A DNA stretch of 64,000 nucleotides from Calycina herbarum (lineage: Eukaryota; Ascomycota; Leotiomycetes; Helotiales; Pezizellaceae). Of the stretch, positions 35,654-47,119 are shown in pieces. The notes beneath the pieces are model-generated. The model made no database searches. It was not told the origin of the DNA and saw nothing but the letters and a program-made list of their open reading frames with translations. The stretch lies in NCBI GenBank assembly GCA_001414485.1, contig LLEY01000048.1, positions 248,001 to 312,000 on the forward strand. Direction: 5' to 3'. Each line of letters begins with the position of its first letter. The stretch's first letter is position 1. The translations under genes and the position numbers were made by a program.

Positions 35654-36190
35654 CTATCGTTTCTCAACTCCTAAAAATTTTTCAATCTTCTCTACGGCTT
35701 GCGTATCACCCTCAAATGTTCCAGCCAAATATTCATCCACCCAGTCTTGCGTCCATCCGCCCCCAAAGTCAATCAGCCATGCATCTTCATTCGCGTCCAT
35801 CAGGACATTATCTGCCTTGCCATCTCCCCAGACGACTTCAATTCGGTGCAAATCTTCAACGGTCTGCCGTACTTGCTCTGCCCATTTCGCCTTTTGCGAG
35901 TCGGTGACATTCTGGTCATCTATTCTTCGGAGTGTGGAGTAGCCAGGAGGAGAATGAATATACTCCTCTATTATACCAACGACCTGACCATTGTGATCAT
36001 TGCTAGGCGCGTGAACAAGGCCAACTAATTTTGGCACTCTAATCAGAGATCCAGCATTGGCAGCCATGACTTGATTGAGGCAATCGAATTCGCGTTGGAC
36101 CGCTGACTGGGTCATATTGCTTGAGATCTTGCAGCATCTCTCCTGCCCCTTCACCAAGACTAAGCCAGGAGTAAGCCACGAGTAATCCAC
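35654..36190 (-). pseudogene. Protein-kinase-like C-terminal fragment
   Basis: The frame is open from 36190 (no ATG at its start; upstream is a stop, first in-frame ATG at residue 26) to a stop at 35654. It carries a recognisable part of a fungal atypical kinase fold: VLVKGQERCCKI (beta-strand with Lys), a Glu in REFDCL, catalytic-loop-like VVWGDGKADNVLMD and the metal loop LIDFGGGW, followed by DEYLAGTFEGDTQAV. The Asp/Lys/Asn of the loop and the DFG Asp are kept, but the N-terminal domain found in relatives is missing and no splice acceptor continues the frame. A 5'-truncated gene is most likely; an unseen upstream exon is the alternative. Confidence 0.6.
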
Positions 36191-36925
36191 GAGTTACCTA
36201 GCAAAAGTTGGGGGCCAAAAAGGTGGCCGAGCACAAAAAATGCACGACAACAATTTCAACGACCTGCCACGAACAACCATTCAAAGCATCATCTTACAAT
36301 TCGGAAAATCTGGCTCATTCATAAATAAACATCTACAATTCACATTTTCCACCCCTCAATCCATCCTATAATACATCTCCACAGTCCACCCCACTATAAC
36401 CCGCCGCCATCGAACAATGGCAGCGACTTCAATATGTACAGAACAAATGTATGTACTGTAACTTTTTGTCTTGTCCCTCGCAAAATACATCCCCATCCAT
36501 CCATCAGCACAAGAGAATTGCATCCATCCATATACATCCTACAACTATCAATTGCAAAGATAGTATTGACCCCTCCTCCCAAATCTGACGAAAAAACAAG
36601 TCGTCCAACAAACAGAAGAAAGAAAGAAAAAAAGATGGGTATCCGTCGCAAAGTTTAGTTTTTTCCCACACATAATATCGCTCCAACGCTCCAGTTCCAA
36701 GGCCCTCAAAGAAGAAAATAGTATCAGAAAGAGAAAAAGAAAAAAAGTATTCCTGTCTGGCTGTCCATCGTTGGTATGCAGACCGCCCTCGAAAATATCC
36801 TGCAAGGAAAATACAAAGAAGAAGATTCCCAAGATCCACCGCCATTGCGCATTTGTACCCAGAACGCAAATCGGAGTGAGTAGTCGTGCAAAGATCGAAA
36901 GTCTCCTAATATCTTGGCTCCCCAA
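36191..36925. other. Intergenic before the DOCK gene end
   Basis: Short low-complexity sequence with AG-rich runs near 36600-36750. No gene supported. Confidence 0.5.
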
Positions 36926-39900
36926 TCACTCCTCAGCAACACTGCTTACCAACACACTCGCCTTGCTACTCTTCTTGCCCAGCTTAAGCATGCTAAATCG
37001 TTTTCGCACACTGCCAACTCGGCTGCCAACGCTGCTTGTAGTTTCCTGTGGTCTCTGAGAGCTAGAACTTCGGCGACTGCCATCGTCTCCATCCCAGCCA
37101 CTGCCGCCATTACTTCTCGATCTCACAGTGCCAGTTTGAACGTGCGAGAGATCACTAGAAGTAACCCATTCCCCTCCTTCCTCATTAACCGTTGCGTGTC
37201 CATTATTCTCGGAGTATAATTCTCGACCGCGTCCAGAACCACTCAGAGTACTTGACCCGCCGAAGAAAGACTTTCGATTCTCCTTGGAACGTGACCTATT
37301 GCTGGCAATTGACTCTTCTACTGAGGTATCAGGGCCAGAGGATATTTTGGTAGAATTCCCGTGTCCGTTTGTCAACACTTGCCCTTCAACGTTTTCTGGA
37401 GGTTGGGACCTAAGAGGATTTGGCAGCTCGCCATTCGGGTTAGGACCCTTCCTTAAGAAGCTGAGACGATTTCGATTTGTTCGTGGAGAATCGAGAATGC
37501 TGGTATCCTGGGTCGCCATCGTACCATTCGTGATACTTTGTGGAAACAATCGTGCACTTACTCTTCGTTCGCTGAGAGCCGGACTTGAAACTGCCCAGGT
37601 TGGCGATGGGTTTTGCTCCTGTGAGACTTGGGGAAAAGTAAATGAGGCGAGTTCCGGGGCGAACGTGATTTCGAAATCTGCATATGACTTTAGAACACTG
37701 GCAATAAGACTAGGATGGAGTTTGTTGGATGGAGAGGAATGGAGATAAGTACTTTGGGCTAATTCCTCTTTGCTTTGGCGCGGAACTTGAGGTTTGGGCA
37801 GGGGTCGAGCGAACATTCCTAGACAGCGCTTGATCATAACTGCATGATCAATGAGAGCAATCTTGAGTGCATTTTCGAGAGGTTGAAGTTCAATTTCCTC
37901 AACTTCTTCTCCGTCAATGGTGGTAGGTAGAAGCTCTCGGTATTGTACAACACTAGTGTCGGAATTGGGGTTGACTGAGATGTTCAACGCATCCACAAGA
38001 AGAGGAGCCATGTCCTCCTCTCCTTCTGCGACTCTCTTTTCAACAACTGTCATTTCTTGCGTCTTTCGAATCACGCGCTCTAGAGCTGTTTGTAGTGGGC
38101 TGAGTATGATACGGTCGACGGCGACAATTTCGCTTCGGCATAGGATTGTGGGGAATGGTTCGGCAGTGGTGTAAATAATCTTCTCAGCCGAGTGCTCCGT
38201 AACAGGACCAGAAGTACTTCGTTTGGAGGTCACAGAGAAAAGTTGGGGATGTGATGAAATGAGGTAATCTCGAATGATCTGAGGTACTCGAGCGCGTTGA
38301 AAGACGTGATGTTCCAAATCGCGATGTGGGGTAAGTGCAGAGATATGCAAGAACTGGCCCTCAACATCATCCACATCACCACTCGTAATGATCTGAGCAG
38401 TTGGATGTTGCTCTTGCATGCGATCTGTGAAAACAGAGGTGCGTTCCGTTGGTGTTCCTTCAAACACAAATTCCTTGTCTCGCAAGCTTGGGGGGAAGCC
38501 CATGCCTTTGTAGACAACTCGGAAATATTTTGGTACGAGTTTGTCAGCCTTTGCAATTGTTTCATAAATCGTTGCAATGGCTCGTTGAGTACGTGCCAAC
38601 TTGGGAAAGTCGTATACATTCTCCTGGTATTGCACCTGAAGTTCTTGATACGTGTCGAGGGCACAGCTCCAAGCCTCACCATCTTCAAAATGTTTGATGA
38701 TTTCAAAGTAAATCCGTTCTTTGCGTTCGAACTGAGATTGGGCAGGAAACTCTGGGTCAACCAATGGAGGGATAATTTTGGTTGGATCCCATTCATAAAG
38801 ATCGGCATGAAGGCGTAATGCAAGTCCGGCCTCCGTCGAATTTCTGGCGTCTGACTGAAGCTTTGCGAGTTGATGGACGTATCGTATGAAAATTTCCTCT
38901 TTCTGCATATCTCGCAGGAACTCCATCAAGCGTAATCTATGAATCATATGCGAAGCTTCGCCAGTAACATCTGCACTATGAACGGCCACTAAGAGATCGA
39001 GGAACTCATCGATGGTCGAAACCAGCTCCCTAACAGAATTATATAGCTCATCCTCGCCACGATTTTCGAGGGAATCGAATAGCGACATCAATTCGTTGAT
39101 GAAGAGTTTTTGCAAGATGCTCTCAGTCAAAGGCTTTGACTTGAATAGAATATCCAGGCAGTCAATCATCTCGGTCTGGATTACTGATAGATCCTCACTC
39201 AAAGTCCACTCACTGACGATCATGGTTTGTAGAACCTCCACAGCAACTCTCCTGAGGCCTTCATGTACGCTGAGACAAAGTTCAACGATAGGAGCGACGA
39301 GACCAGGCACATACTGAACTTGATAGCCACCCATCTTGGTCAAGTTGAACTTTTCACGTTCATCTGCACTCGTATCCCAACCAATCGCCTCCCAGGTTTG
39401 CCTCAAGAGCGCAGCGCCATGTTCTCGAACATCACCCGCAATTTTCCACACAGCTCTTCGTTTCTGCTCCGGAAACGTCTCAAGAGCAAGTGCATCACTA
39501 GCTACGAGCTTGAGTAGGGTGGTGAAAAACACTTTCCATAGCTCGGTGTTGTAACTCTCAGCATCATCGGGCTCTGGAAGAAATGACTCCAGCAAGATCC
39601 CAGCCAGATACTCCAAGGTTTTCATTGTTGATTTGTGATGGAATATACGGACGCTCAACCACTCTGCGGGGAAAGCCTCGCAATGGAGGATGCTAAGATG
39701 CACGTTCAACGTGTCTTCAAGAAGATTTGCCATTTCATCATCAGCAAGTTCGAGCTGCATGCCAGCAGGTGATGCTGAGAGTGCTGACAGAATAGCAGAT
39801 AGTTCCACGAGAGCCTCATCGAATTCGGCTGGGTCCGCGAGGAGCTTACTTGGGAATGGGTAAGTTGTTGGGAAAAGAAATGAGAGACGGGATCTTTCCT

Positions 39901-42900
39901 GTTTTGGTGTTGCTTGTATCGCGAGGTAGGAGTCAATGATTTTAGGAATATAGTCGGGAATTTCAGGCCCAAGACCCTCGACCTGGGTCGACAATATTGA
40001 ACAACAAAGTCGGACCTGATCTTTCCATTGGTCGGTAACCTCCGTTGTCTTGCCCCAGTGCGGTGCTATCCATCGAGCTGTGTTTGTGCCAAGCGCGGCT
40101 CGTTGCTCCGGTTGCGAGAATAGATCCAATTTGGAATAGTTGATAATAAGCACCAGCTTGTACAGGACAAGTTTACCCTTTACCAATGCACAAGAATCCA
40201 TGAAATCGATCGCAATATGAAGAATCTCTTCCGTTTCCAATAGCCCTGTGAGCTCAGGCAACCAAGTATGGAAATGTTGGACAGCCAATGTTTGGCTTCC
40301 GACAAGGATTGGCGCTGTGTTTCGCATGAGGCCATCCAAAGCTTTGAATATGGACCGAAGGTGTCTAGTAAATCCTGGAGATGTGCTTGTAATGCCAATA
40401 CCCGCTTCCTTTGCCTTCTGTTGCCCTCTCGCGTGCGTAATGAATTTGAGAATATGTCGCACCACTTTGAATGTAGCTCGCAACTTACGCGAAGTTTCGG
40501 GATCGGAAGGTTTGGCCAGAAGTCGAGTAAAAGACCTCACCAGACAGGGTGTCGCAAAGGGATAATTAAACTGGGTTTCAGCGTAATGGTCGACAAGTGG
40601 GCCGAGGTTGAATCGTCGGTCATGAACAATTCCAAGCACTGTAACAAGAGCGCTAAAAACCAAATCTTCATAGTCATCGTTTCCACTGTTTTCAACCAAG
40701 ATGCTAAATATGGCGTCGAACACATCGTTTAGAAGTTTCACGATTTCAATCTCCGGTACGAAAACCACCCGCTTTAGTAAATCCTGGAGATCCCCAGGAG
40801 GTTGCTCCTTCCACTTCAATAGACCCAAGAGAACTTTATCTTGAGAAAATCTTGTACTGCAAAGGTATGTTTGTAATCGAAGTGTGGCGATGGGTCCAGT
40901 GACAGCTTCGTCCTTGCTAACATCATCTTTGCCCCTTGAATTCCAAGGTAAATTGAGATATCCACCTTTGCCCATTGAGTTAGCTTGTGGTGTGGCAGTA
41001 GACTCGTCATATCTATAAAGTAACAATGAATGGTGGCCATCCCGAATGAAAGCTTGCTGATCCCATAACGGCATATAACAGATTGAGAAAGGTTCATTTG
41101 GCGCATCGGCGAGAAACATTACCAAGTGACAAAGTGGAACATCATTCGGGGGAATGGCAAGACGAATTGTCTGATTCCAGGCATCTCCGCGTTCTGCAGC
41201 CGTAGATTCCCATGAGCTCACTCCTTTGGCATTTGAGGATGGGAAGATGCAGTTTTCAATTCGTCCGCCCGCGGTTCGGTGCACCTCCAGTTTGATTTGA
41301 AGATTTTGGCCACTGAGGTTAGATGTCAAAGGCGTCGCACTGCCGGTGGAGCGAGAGAGCAGGGCATGTCGAGGTAAAAAGGCTTCATCGAGAGTGATGT
41401 AAATGTCAGACCGTTGTTTTGTTGGTGCGCCAGAAAATCCCATTTTACTCGTTCTGGATACCCCCGAGAGAAGCGTTGGAGTTGCCTTGATCAAAGCATC
41501 GGCATCCGGATTGTCAAACGCCTTCAAATGTATTTGCAATCGTTCTGCTTTCCGTGACCTCTCGTAATTTCCCGACTGACTTTCCATCAGCTCGCGGATC
41601 ACCTCTTCCCATCCTTCTCCGAGTTCCTGTTTGTCATCCTTGAATCCAAGTGCAGGGGCCCACGCAGTCATAACTTGCTCAATTTCTTCTTCCTGCTTCA
41701 TAATAGCATTGATTTTCAAGGCACCTATGCCGACCGTTCTCCCAACAGTTTGAGTGATTGTACCTGTCCGTTGATCAATTGTTGCTGGTCCTTGGGATCC
41801 GGCAGTACTTGGTGGACCATCCTTACTCTGCTCTCGACTCTGATCGCCCCCTTCTGCTAAGGAATTGAGCTTTGAAGTTATGGGAGAATTTCGTGAGAGA
41901 GATTTTGCTCTTTGGCCCCACATGAGACTTCTTCTCCCTGACTTCCCACCACTTGATAAAGGTGGCTTGTCTCTATCTCCATTCCTGGTTGTGGCCGTCC
42001 CTTGGCGCGAAATTGAACCGCCGCGAGATCTTGGTTTTCCTGACAATACAACTTGCTCTGATGCTCGTACTTTAACCACCAAAAACAATTCAGCATCCGC
42101 AGATTGAAGATCGCCAATATCGGCTGACGCCAGGTCTGTAAATAACGTTCGCATCTGCCCGGTCTTCGCTAAACTTGTCAAGGCGCCACTCGGTGGAACA
42201 TCAACGATATAACTCTCAGAGAGAACAGTGACTGATTGCCCAGGCGATTTTGAAGCAAGAAAAAAGACGAGTGTTGTCGGTTCCTTGGATGCGCCCACGA
42301 AAGCTTTCACGTCGATGAGAAGATGATGCAGAGTGAGTCTCTCGTTCACAGGCGGCGCGGGCCGTTCGTCAAGGGAGCTCATCATGGATTGCAATGTGGT
42401 AATTTCGACGGCAGAGTCATCTCCCGTCAGTACTCTTCCTTGTTCGGCAGGATCTCGCACAATCACTTCTCCATTGAATAATTTGTTTCCCTTGACCAAG
42501 TCCCAAACTGTCTTTTCTCGCAGCATCTGCAGCTCGTGTCCGGTCAGGACATTGTGGAGGAATTGTCGCCGCGCCAAATCTAGTGATTGGACCAGATTCG
42601 ACATTTTTTCTAGCAGCGGGTACTGCCTCGAGAGTAACAGCTCGTGCAGATTCGTTGAATGCCATTCTCGCAAACATGAAGCAATTTCGTCCACCAGAGG
42701 TTCGGAAGCGGAGGTAGGCGTCTCGTCTCCAATCTTCAACATCGGTACCGGCGCGGGGGGCTTTGGCTCATTGGGATCTCGATTTTGGAGCAAGGACAAG
42801 TTGAAGAAGGTTCCATTCGAGGATGCTTTTTGGTTATTCTTCCCCGTCAAACTCAACCTCACAGTTCCCTTGTTGGCGCTGCCAGTCTTGCTCTTGAGGT

Positions 42901-43318
42901 TTTGCACCGACAGTGGGCTTGCAAGTGGGCTTGTTTCGACGCTTCCGGGTAGACTACCATGATTTTTTGGCCCATTTCCATTAGTTAACGTTGGTTTTGT
43001 TTCCCCATTCTGCCTCCCCTCCTCGTCTTCTCCATCCTCTTCATCCTCACCCAAGACTTCTCGTACTTCGACACAACTTCTGGGAAATATGCCGGAAAAA
43101 ACGCGCGCCTCGAGGGTCTGCCCTTTGGTACTGGTCAAGCCGGCAAGCAGACTTGGAGGCGCGACCAAATATCCGCGGAACCATTCCCCATTGCTGCCAC
43201 CCTGTTCAATTATATAGAGCTCATCGCCGAGTTCGAGGGGTAGGTCTGCCGACGCGGATGCGCTGAAAGGGTAGGTTGCGACGGCGAATGCGATCCGTGG
43301 GAGCGGCGTCCAGGGCAT
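36926..43318 (-). CDS. DOCK-family Rho/Rac guanine nucleotide exchange factor
   Basis: A single exon of 2130 aa from the ATG at 43316-43318 (MPWTPLPR); the frame opens three codons earlier with GTG only. An N-terminal SH3 domain (about residues 5-75) contains the ATYPFSASASADLPLELGDE stretch. A DHR-1/C2 domain (about 640-770) contains DIYITLDEAFLPRH and SICYMPLWDQQAFIRDG. A long alpha-helical armadillo-like stretch follows. DHR-2 (about 1510-1800) contains LHADLYEWDPTK, FRVVYKGMGFPPSLRDKEF and the PLQTALERVIRKTQ helix. DHR-2 domains catalyse GDP/GTP exchange on Rac/Cdc42. The yeast relative is Dck1, which works with the ELMO-type partner Lmo1 in stress, autophagy and actin control. The C-terminal 250 residues are Ser/Gly-rich. 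Size and domain order match DOCK-A/B types. Confidence 0.93.
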   Translation of the reverse strand: MPWTPLPRIAFAVATYPFSASASADLPLELGDELYIIEQGGSNGEWFRGYLVAPPSLLAGLTSTKGQTLEARVFSGIFPRSCVEVREVLGEDEEDGEDEEGRQNGETKPTLTNGNGPKNHGSLPGSVETSPLASPLSVQNLKSKTGSANKGTVRLSLTGKNNQKASSNGTFFNLSLLQNRDPNEPKPPAPVPMLKIGDETPTSASEPLVDEIASCLREWHSTNLHELLLSRQYPLLEKMSNLVQSLDLARRQFLHNVLTGHELQMLREKTVWDLVKGNKLFNGEVIVRDPAEQGRVLTGDDSAVEITTLQSMMSSLDERPAPPVNERLTLHHLLIDVKAFVGASKEPTTLVFFLASKSPGQSVTVLSESYIVDVPPSGALTSLAKTGQMRTLFTDLASADIGDLQSADAELFLVVKVRASEQVVLSGKPRSRGGSISRQGTATTRNGDRDKPPLSSGGKSGRRSLMWGQRAKSLSRNSPITSKLNSLAEGGDQSREQSKDGPPSTAGSQGPATIDQRTGTITQTVGRTVGIGALKINAIMKQEEEIEQVMTAWAPALGFKDDKQELGEGWEEVIRELMESQSGNYERSRKAERLQIHLKAFDNPDADALIKATPTLLSGVSRTSKMGFSGAPTKQRSDIYITLDEAFLPRHALLSRSTGSATPLTSNLSGQNLQIKLEVHRTAGGRIENCIFPSSNAKGVSSWESTAAERGDAWNQTIRLAIPPNDVPLCHLVMFLADAPNEPFSICYMPLWDQQAFIRDGHHSLLLYRYDESTATPQANSMGKGGYLNLPWNSRGKDDVSKDEAVTGPIATLRLQTYLCSTRFSQDKVLLGLLKWKEQPPGDLQDLLKRVVFVPEIEIVKLLNDVFDAIFSILVENSGNDDYEDLVFSALVTVLGIVHDRRFNLGPLVDHYAETQFNYPFATPCLVRSFTRLLAKPSDPETSRKLRATFKVVRHILKFITHARGQQKAKEAGIGITSTSPGFTRHLRSIFKALDGLMRNTAPILVGSQTLAVQHFHTWLPELTGLLETEEILHIAIDFMDSCALVKGKLVLYKLVLIINYSKLDLFSQPEQRAALGTNTARWIAPHWGKTTEVTDQWKDQVRLCCSILSTQVEGLGPEIPDYIPKIIDSYLAIQATPKQERSRLSFLFPTTYPFPSKLLADPAEFDEALVELSAILSALSASPAGMQLELADDEMANLLEDTLNVHLSILHCEAFPAEWLSVRIFHHKSTMKTLEYLAGILLESFLPEPDDAESYNTELWKVFFTTLLKLVASDALALETFPEQKRRAVWKIAGDVREHGAALLRQTWEAIGWDTSADEREKFNLTKMGGYQVQYVPGLVAPIVELCLSVHEGLRRVAVEVLQTMIVSEWTLSEDLSVIQTEMIDCLDILFKSKPLTESILQKLFINELMSLFDSLENRGEDELYNSVRELVSTIDEFLDLLVAVHSADVTGEASHMIHRLRLMEFLRDMQKEEIFIRYVHQLAKLQSDARNSTEAGLALRLHADLYEWDPTKIIPPLVDPEFPAQSQFERKERIYFEIIKHFEDGEAWSCALDTYQELQVQYQENVYDFPKLARTQRAIATIYETIAKADKLVPKYFRVVYKGMGFPPSLRDKEFVFEGTPTERTSVFTDRMQEQHPTAQIITSGDVDDVEGQFLHISALTPHRDLEHHVFQRARVPQIIRDYLISSHPQLFSVTSKRSTSGPVTEHSAEKIIYTTAEPFPTILCRSEIVAVDRIILSPLQTALERVIRKTQEMTVVEKRVAEGEEDMAPLLVDALNISVNPNSDTSVVQYRELLPTTIDGEEVEEIELQPLENALKIALIDHAVMIKRCLGMFARPLPKPQVPRQSKEELAQSTYLHSSPSNKLHPSLIASVLKSYADFEITFAPELASFTFPQVSQEQNPSPTWAVSSPALSERRVSARLFPQSITNGTMATQDTSILDSPRTNRNRLSFLRKGPNPNGELPNPLRSQPPENVEGQVLTNGHGNSTKISSGPDTSVEESIASNRSRSKENRKSFFGGSSTLSGSGRGRELYSENNGHATVNEEGGEWVTSSDLSHVQTGTVRSRSNGGSGWDGDDGSRRSSSSQRPQETTSSVGSRVGSVRKRFSMLKLGKKSSKASVLVSSVAEE

Positions 43319-45034
43319 TCTCTCCACCTGCTCTGCTCGATCGTCTCTGCAATTCTATGCTCGTGGCTGGGAGGTGCTTCGAGGGGCCTGGGAGCAATGG
43401 GTATGAATGAAGACGACGATGCCACGCGGCAAAGGGATCATCAACAAAAGATAGGGGGGCAGCGAGTAGGCATGAGCGATCGGACAGGAACTTGAACCGA
43501 AGATAGTCGTATGGAAGAAGTGAAGGAAATAGGAATATCGGTTTGGTTTGGTTTAGGTGCACTGGTGGACGGGGTCGGATTTTGCAGATCGGAGCGTGCA
43601 AGTGGAGCGTGCAAGTGGTGAGCTAGCTGTGGCCGTGATAGGTGGTGATAGAGCTGCGCACGGTTTGTGGGCATCCGTAATTAATTTTCTAGGTGATAGC
43701 CAACCGCTTTCAATACTTCTTATTTCCACTAGTTTTAGCTCCTGTCAGAGACTTCAATTGGACAAGTCCAGTCTGAACTTCTAGAAGCACGATGACTATC
43801 TACGGTGCGTTTGGTCTACAATTACTTAAATTCTCTGAAGGCGGCTCAGAGCGCTGAAACTTTTTGAGTGTTTTGATACAACCCTCCCTTTTTTTTGTTC
43901 CAAGTGGTTGGGCTAGACTTGCCGGGCGGGCGGTCGGTAGGGGCGCCCAGTTTTCAGTCACCACCTACCTGAAACACACACCCCACGTATTCTTGAAAAC
44001 AATGTTGAGCACGCGTATTTGACTTTTTGGCAACTAGGTTAACGAGTTCACGTTTGGGTAGATGTGGAAGAGAATAAAGACTTGCTACCCCCAGCATCAA
44101 GTGTTGGGGTAGTTTATACGCAGGGGTTAAAGGGGGGTGGGGTAACAGGCATTTGGGATGGAGCTTGCACTTCATTATTCTACCTTGTTTAGTTCTCCAC
44201 AAGACAGGTTCAACACTTCTTCTTTTGTCAAACTGTGGACTGGACCTGAAGTCCCTGCGTATGTTAAGGTTAACCTCTATCTTGGCAAGATAAAAATACT
44301 TAATTTCAACTTCATCTACCCCACCCTTGCTCACTGGAGTAAATACTTCAGGTTTATACCTTTCTACCTAGCTCGTTGTTTAGAGTAATTCCAGGTTAAT
44401 TGACTCAGGACATTTTAGTTAGGTCAACGAAATTCCATTGTCTAAAGTAATAATAAGGAAGTTTGCTATTTGCTTCCAAATCTTGGTGTAGTTGCTCATA
44501 TATAGAAGCGCCAAAGTAGACCTTAGCCACTGCTCTAAGTATAGGGCTGAAGAATTGTTTCTTGATTCCCTATTGCCAATAGAGTTGAATGCTCATACCT
44601 ATAGATGTTTTATCAAGCCTATGCAACATTCAACTAGTAGATAAGATCCACCCTTTCTGTTACTTCTGTAACTACGCAATTAACGGCCTTACTATATCTT
44701 TCTTTTACTCGTAGGGTGAGTTCTACATCTTCTCTTGAACCTGGAAATGGTAGAATGATGTGAAAAATGATTCCACGTGATATACCTTGGCAGCATGAAG
44801 TGAAATTTACCAGGTACTAGTATATAAACAAGTGACTAACTAAATTAGCTTTTTACTTGGTCATTGAAAGATTCTTCTCTGCAGACTAAGACGCTCTAGA
44901 AAAATTCTTAATTATAGCTTGAATTTCACTACTTACATATTACTTTTCTTATTTTGTTCTACCAAGCTCGCTTATTACAGCATCTCGCATGTACCAAAAG
45001 TCGGAAACGACTAAATCGCAAATTATTACTTTCA
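43319..45034. other. DOCK promoter and flank of the transposon island
   Basis: DOCK leader to about 43600, then sequence that becomes AT-rich toward 44400. No gene is supported. From 44400 the base composition shifts toward the island and may be mutated by leakage from it. Confidence 0.5.
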
Positions 45035-45069
45035 TATAACGTGGTTCATCAGTACCCTGCGCATATCAG

Positions 45070-45532
45070 TGTAACGAAACTCAAACGAACTAAACAAAGA
45101 TGACTAAGTCTCGAAGGTTGGTATGTAGGTAAGAAGTATAGATGCGCCGGGTTATTTACTTAGAAGTGAAGTTATTACTTATATTAAAGATGTTAAACAA
45201 GATTATAAGATTGATAACTAAAGTTAAGCACGAAGCTCTTATCTAATAATAGACGTGCCAGTCTTATATAGAACCTTCGTTCCCTAAGTATATCGCCTAC
45301 ATCGCTCGCATTACCTACATCGCTCGCGATTAGGGCGATTAGGGCGATTAAGGCGATTACGTTACGTGACTACACGTGACTTCTAACAGTCTTATAATAG
45401 TAAGATCCTGAAACCCTCAAATGCCTTTCGCATTACTAATTTCCTCCTATATTACCTTCCTTTCTTAGATGTCGTATCTTATCCTATTAGAGCGCTGTCT
45501 AGACTACTTACTACTTTCCGTGATTTGTAACA
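45070..45532 (-). repeat. 3' LTR (463 bp)
   Basis: Runs from TGTAACG to TTGTAACA on the plus strand; exactly as long as the copy at 53250-53712 and alignable without gaps as far as I followed it, differing mostly by C/T and G/A. Confidence 0.88.
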
Positions 45533-45545
45533 CTATCCCCTTCTT
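45533..45545 (-). other. Polypurine tract of the Gypsy element
   Basis: Minus-strand AAGAAGGGGATAG immediately upstream of the 3' LTR, the expected site for plus-strand DNA priming. It fixes the element's orientation independently of pol. Confidence 0.7.
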
Positions 45546-47119
45546 AGCCTAGCGTGTCCTTATGCTTAAGTATAAGCTAAGAAATATCGTTGAGAAGCTA
45601 GTAGGCTTCTCTCCTTTCTATTATATCGTTAACACCTATCTATAAAGATAGACTTAAATAATATAGAATCCTAAACGCTTTTTAAATTAAATAATTAGAA
45701 TATGAAATAATCCCTTATACCTAATATACTTAAACAAAGGCTAGTTATTAATATATTAGTGTTACTAGTAGTTCTAAGTACTCTAAGTATACTAGAAAAA
45801 GTAAACCCTATAACGTTGAAAAATAAAACTAAATACTCTTACTTTTTAAATAAGAATCTATTAACGTTTAATAGCAGCGGTTATAGTAAGAGAAGGAGAT
45901 AGCTTTTAAGATCTAAGAAGAAGCTATATAAAAGAGTTCTAAGGCTATGTAGAAAATCCTCTGATTATAGTAGTAGTAACGCTTCCTTACTAAGCAAGAG
46001 TAAGAAATACTCTATCATAGTCTTATAAACCTATAAGAGCTTAATAAAGCTAAGAAGAGAGAAAAAGAAGAGAAAGAGTAGTAGAAGGCGGAGATCGTAC
46101 GTCTAGTAGCCTTGTCTATCTCTATCGATTCCTAATCTAAGCTAAGTTTTAACCTAGCTTTTCTTAAAGCTTTTCTTTCTAACTATAAGATATAGGTAAA
46201 CCTGGGTTTTATTAGTAGAACTCCTAAAGTTATACTAGGTAATAGTTAAGATTACTTTTTAGTTCTTAAGTGTTTTCTAAGTATAGATAATCTAACTATT
46301 TAATTAAATACTTAAGTCGTTCTCTAATAGTTTTATAGTTAAGAATTCTCTTAACTTTATATTTAGTATTTAAGTTTACTAGTTAAATTTCTATAATTAG
46401 AGCTAGTAGTACTCCTAGTAGTACTAGTTTAAGTAGAGATATATAGAATACTAGGTAAATATTTATTATCTTTAGTAATAATAATTTATAATTTAAAAGT
46501 CTCTTAGCTCGTTTGATTTTAAATAGTCTAAGTTTTTTATAATCTAGTTTATTACTTAGTCTTTTTATATTAATATTTTTTTATACTAAGTAGACTTTAT
46601 CTCTCTCTTTTAGTATTAGCTTCTAACTACGTCGTTTATTATAGTAGTATATATTTCTTTCGGCTATAAAATATAAATCCTCTATAAGTTCCTTATATAG
46701 CTCTTTAATTTTCGAGACGTAGACATAAGTAAGTTAGTTATTAATAGTCGTAGATAGTAGTTCTCGATACGTCGTTAGTTTATATCTAAAGTTAGCGTAG
46801 AATAATATAATAAGCGTTGTTTCTATTACTAAACTATTATAGACAAACTATGTTAGAGGCAGTAGTTCTACCTAGTTATCTTACTAATAGTTTACGTAAT
46901 AACAAAGATATGTTTCTACTACTTAGTTTATACGTTCGTTTCCTCTATTTATCTAAGAGTGAAAAGCTATAGAAAGCTTTCTCTTTATATCTAATTATTT
47001 TATTAGAGCGATCTAAAATTTTAAGATAAAGAGCTTATCTCTATCTAAGAGTATTTCTTTAGATAGTCTATATCTTAAGACTACTTCTCTAAGGAATATA
47101 AATACTAATTCCTTAGCTA

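Noticed and set aside
36926..43327. DOCK protein beginning three codons earlier
   Set aside because: The earlier codon is GTG; the first ATG at 43316-43318 gives a full SH3 domain.
44158..44388. Gene upstream of the transposon island
   Set aside because: A chance frame without domain in sequence that already drifts to AT-rich.
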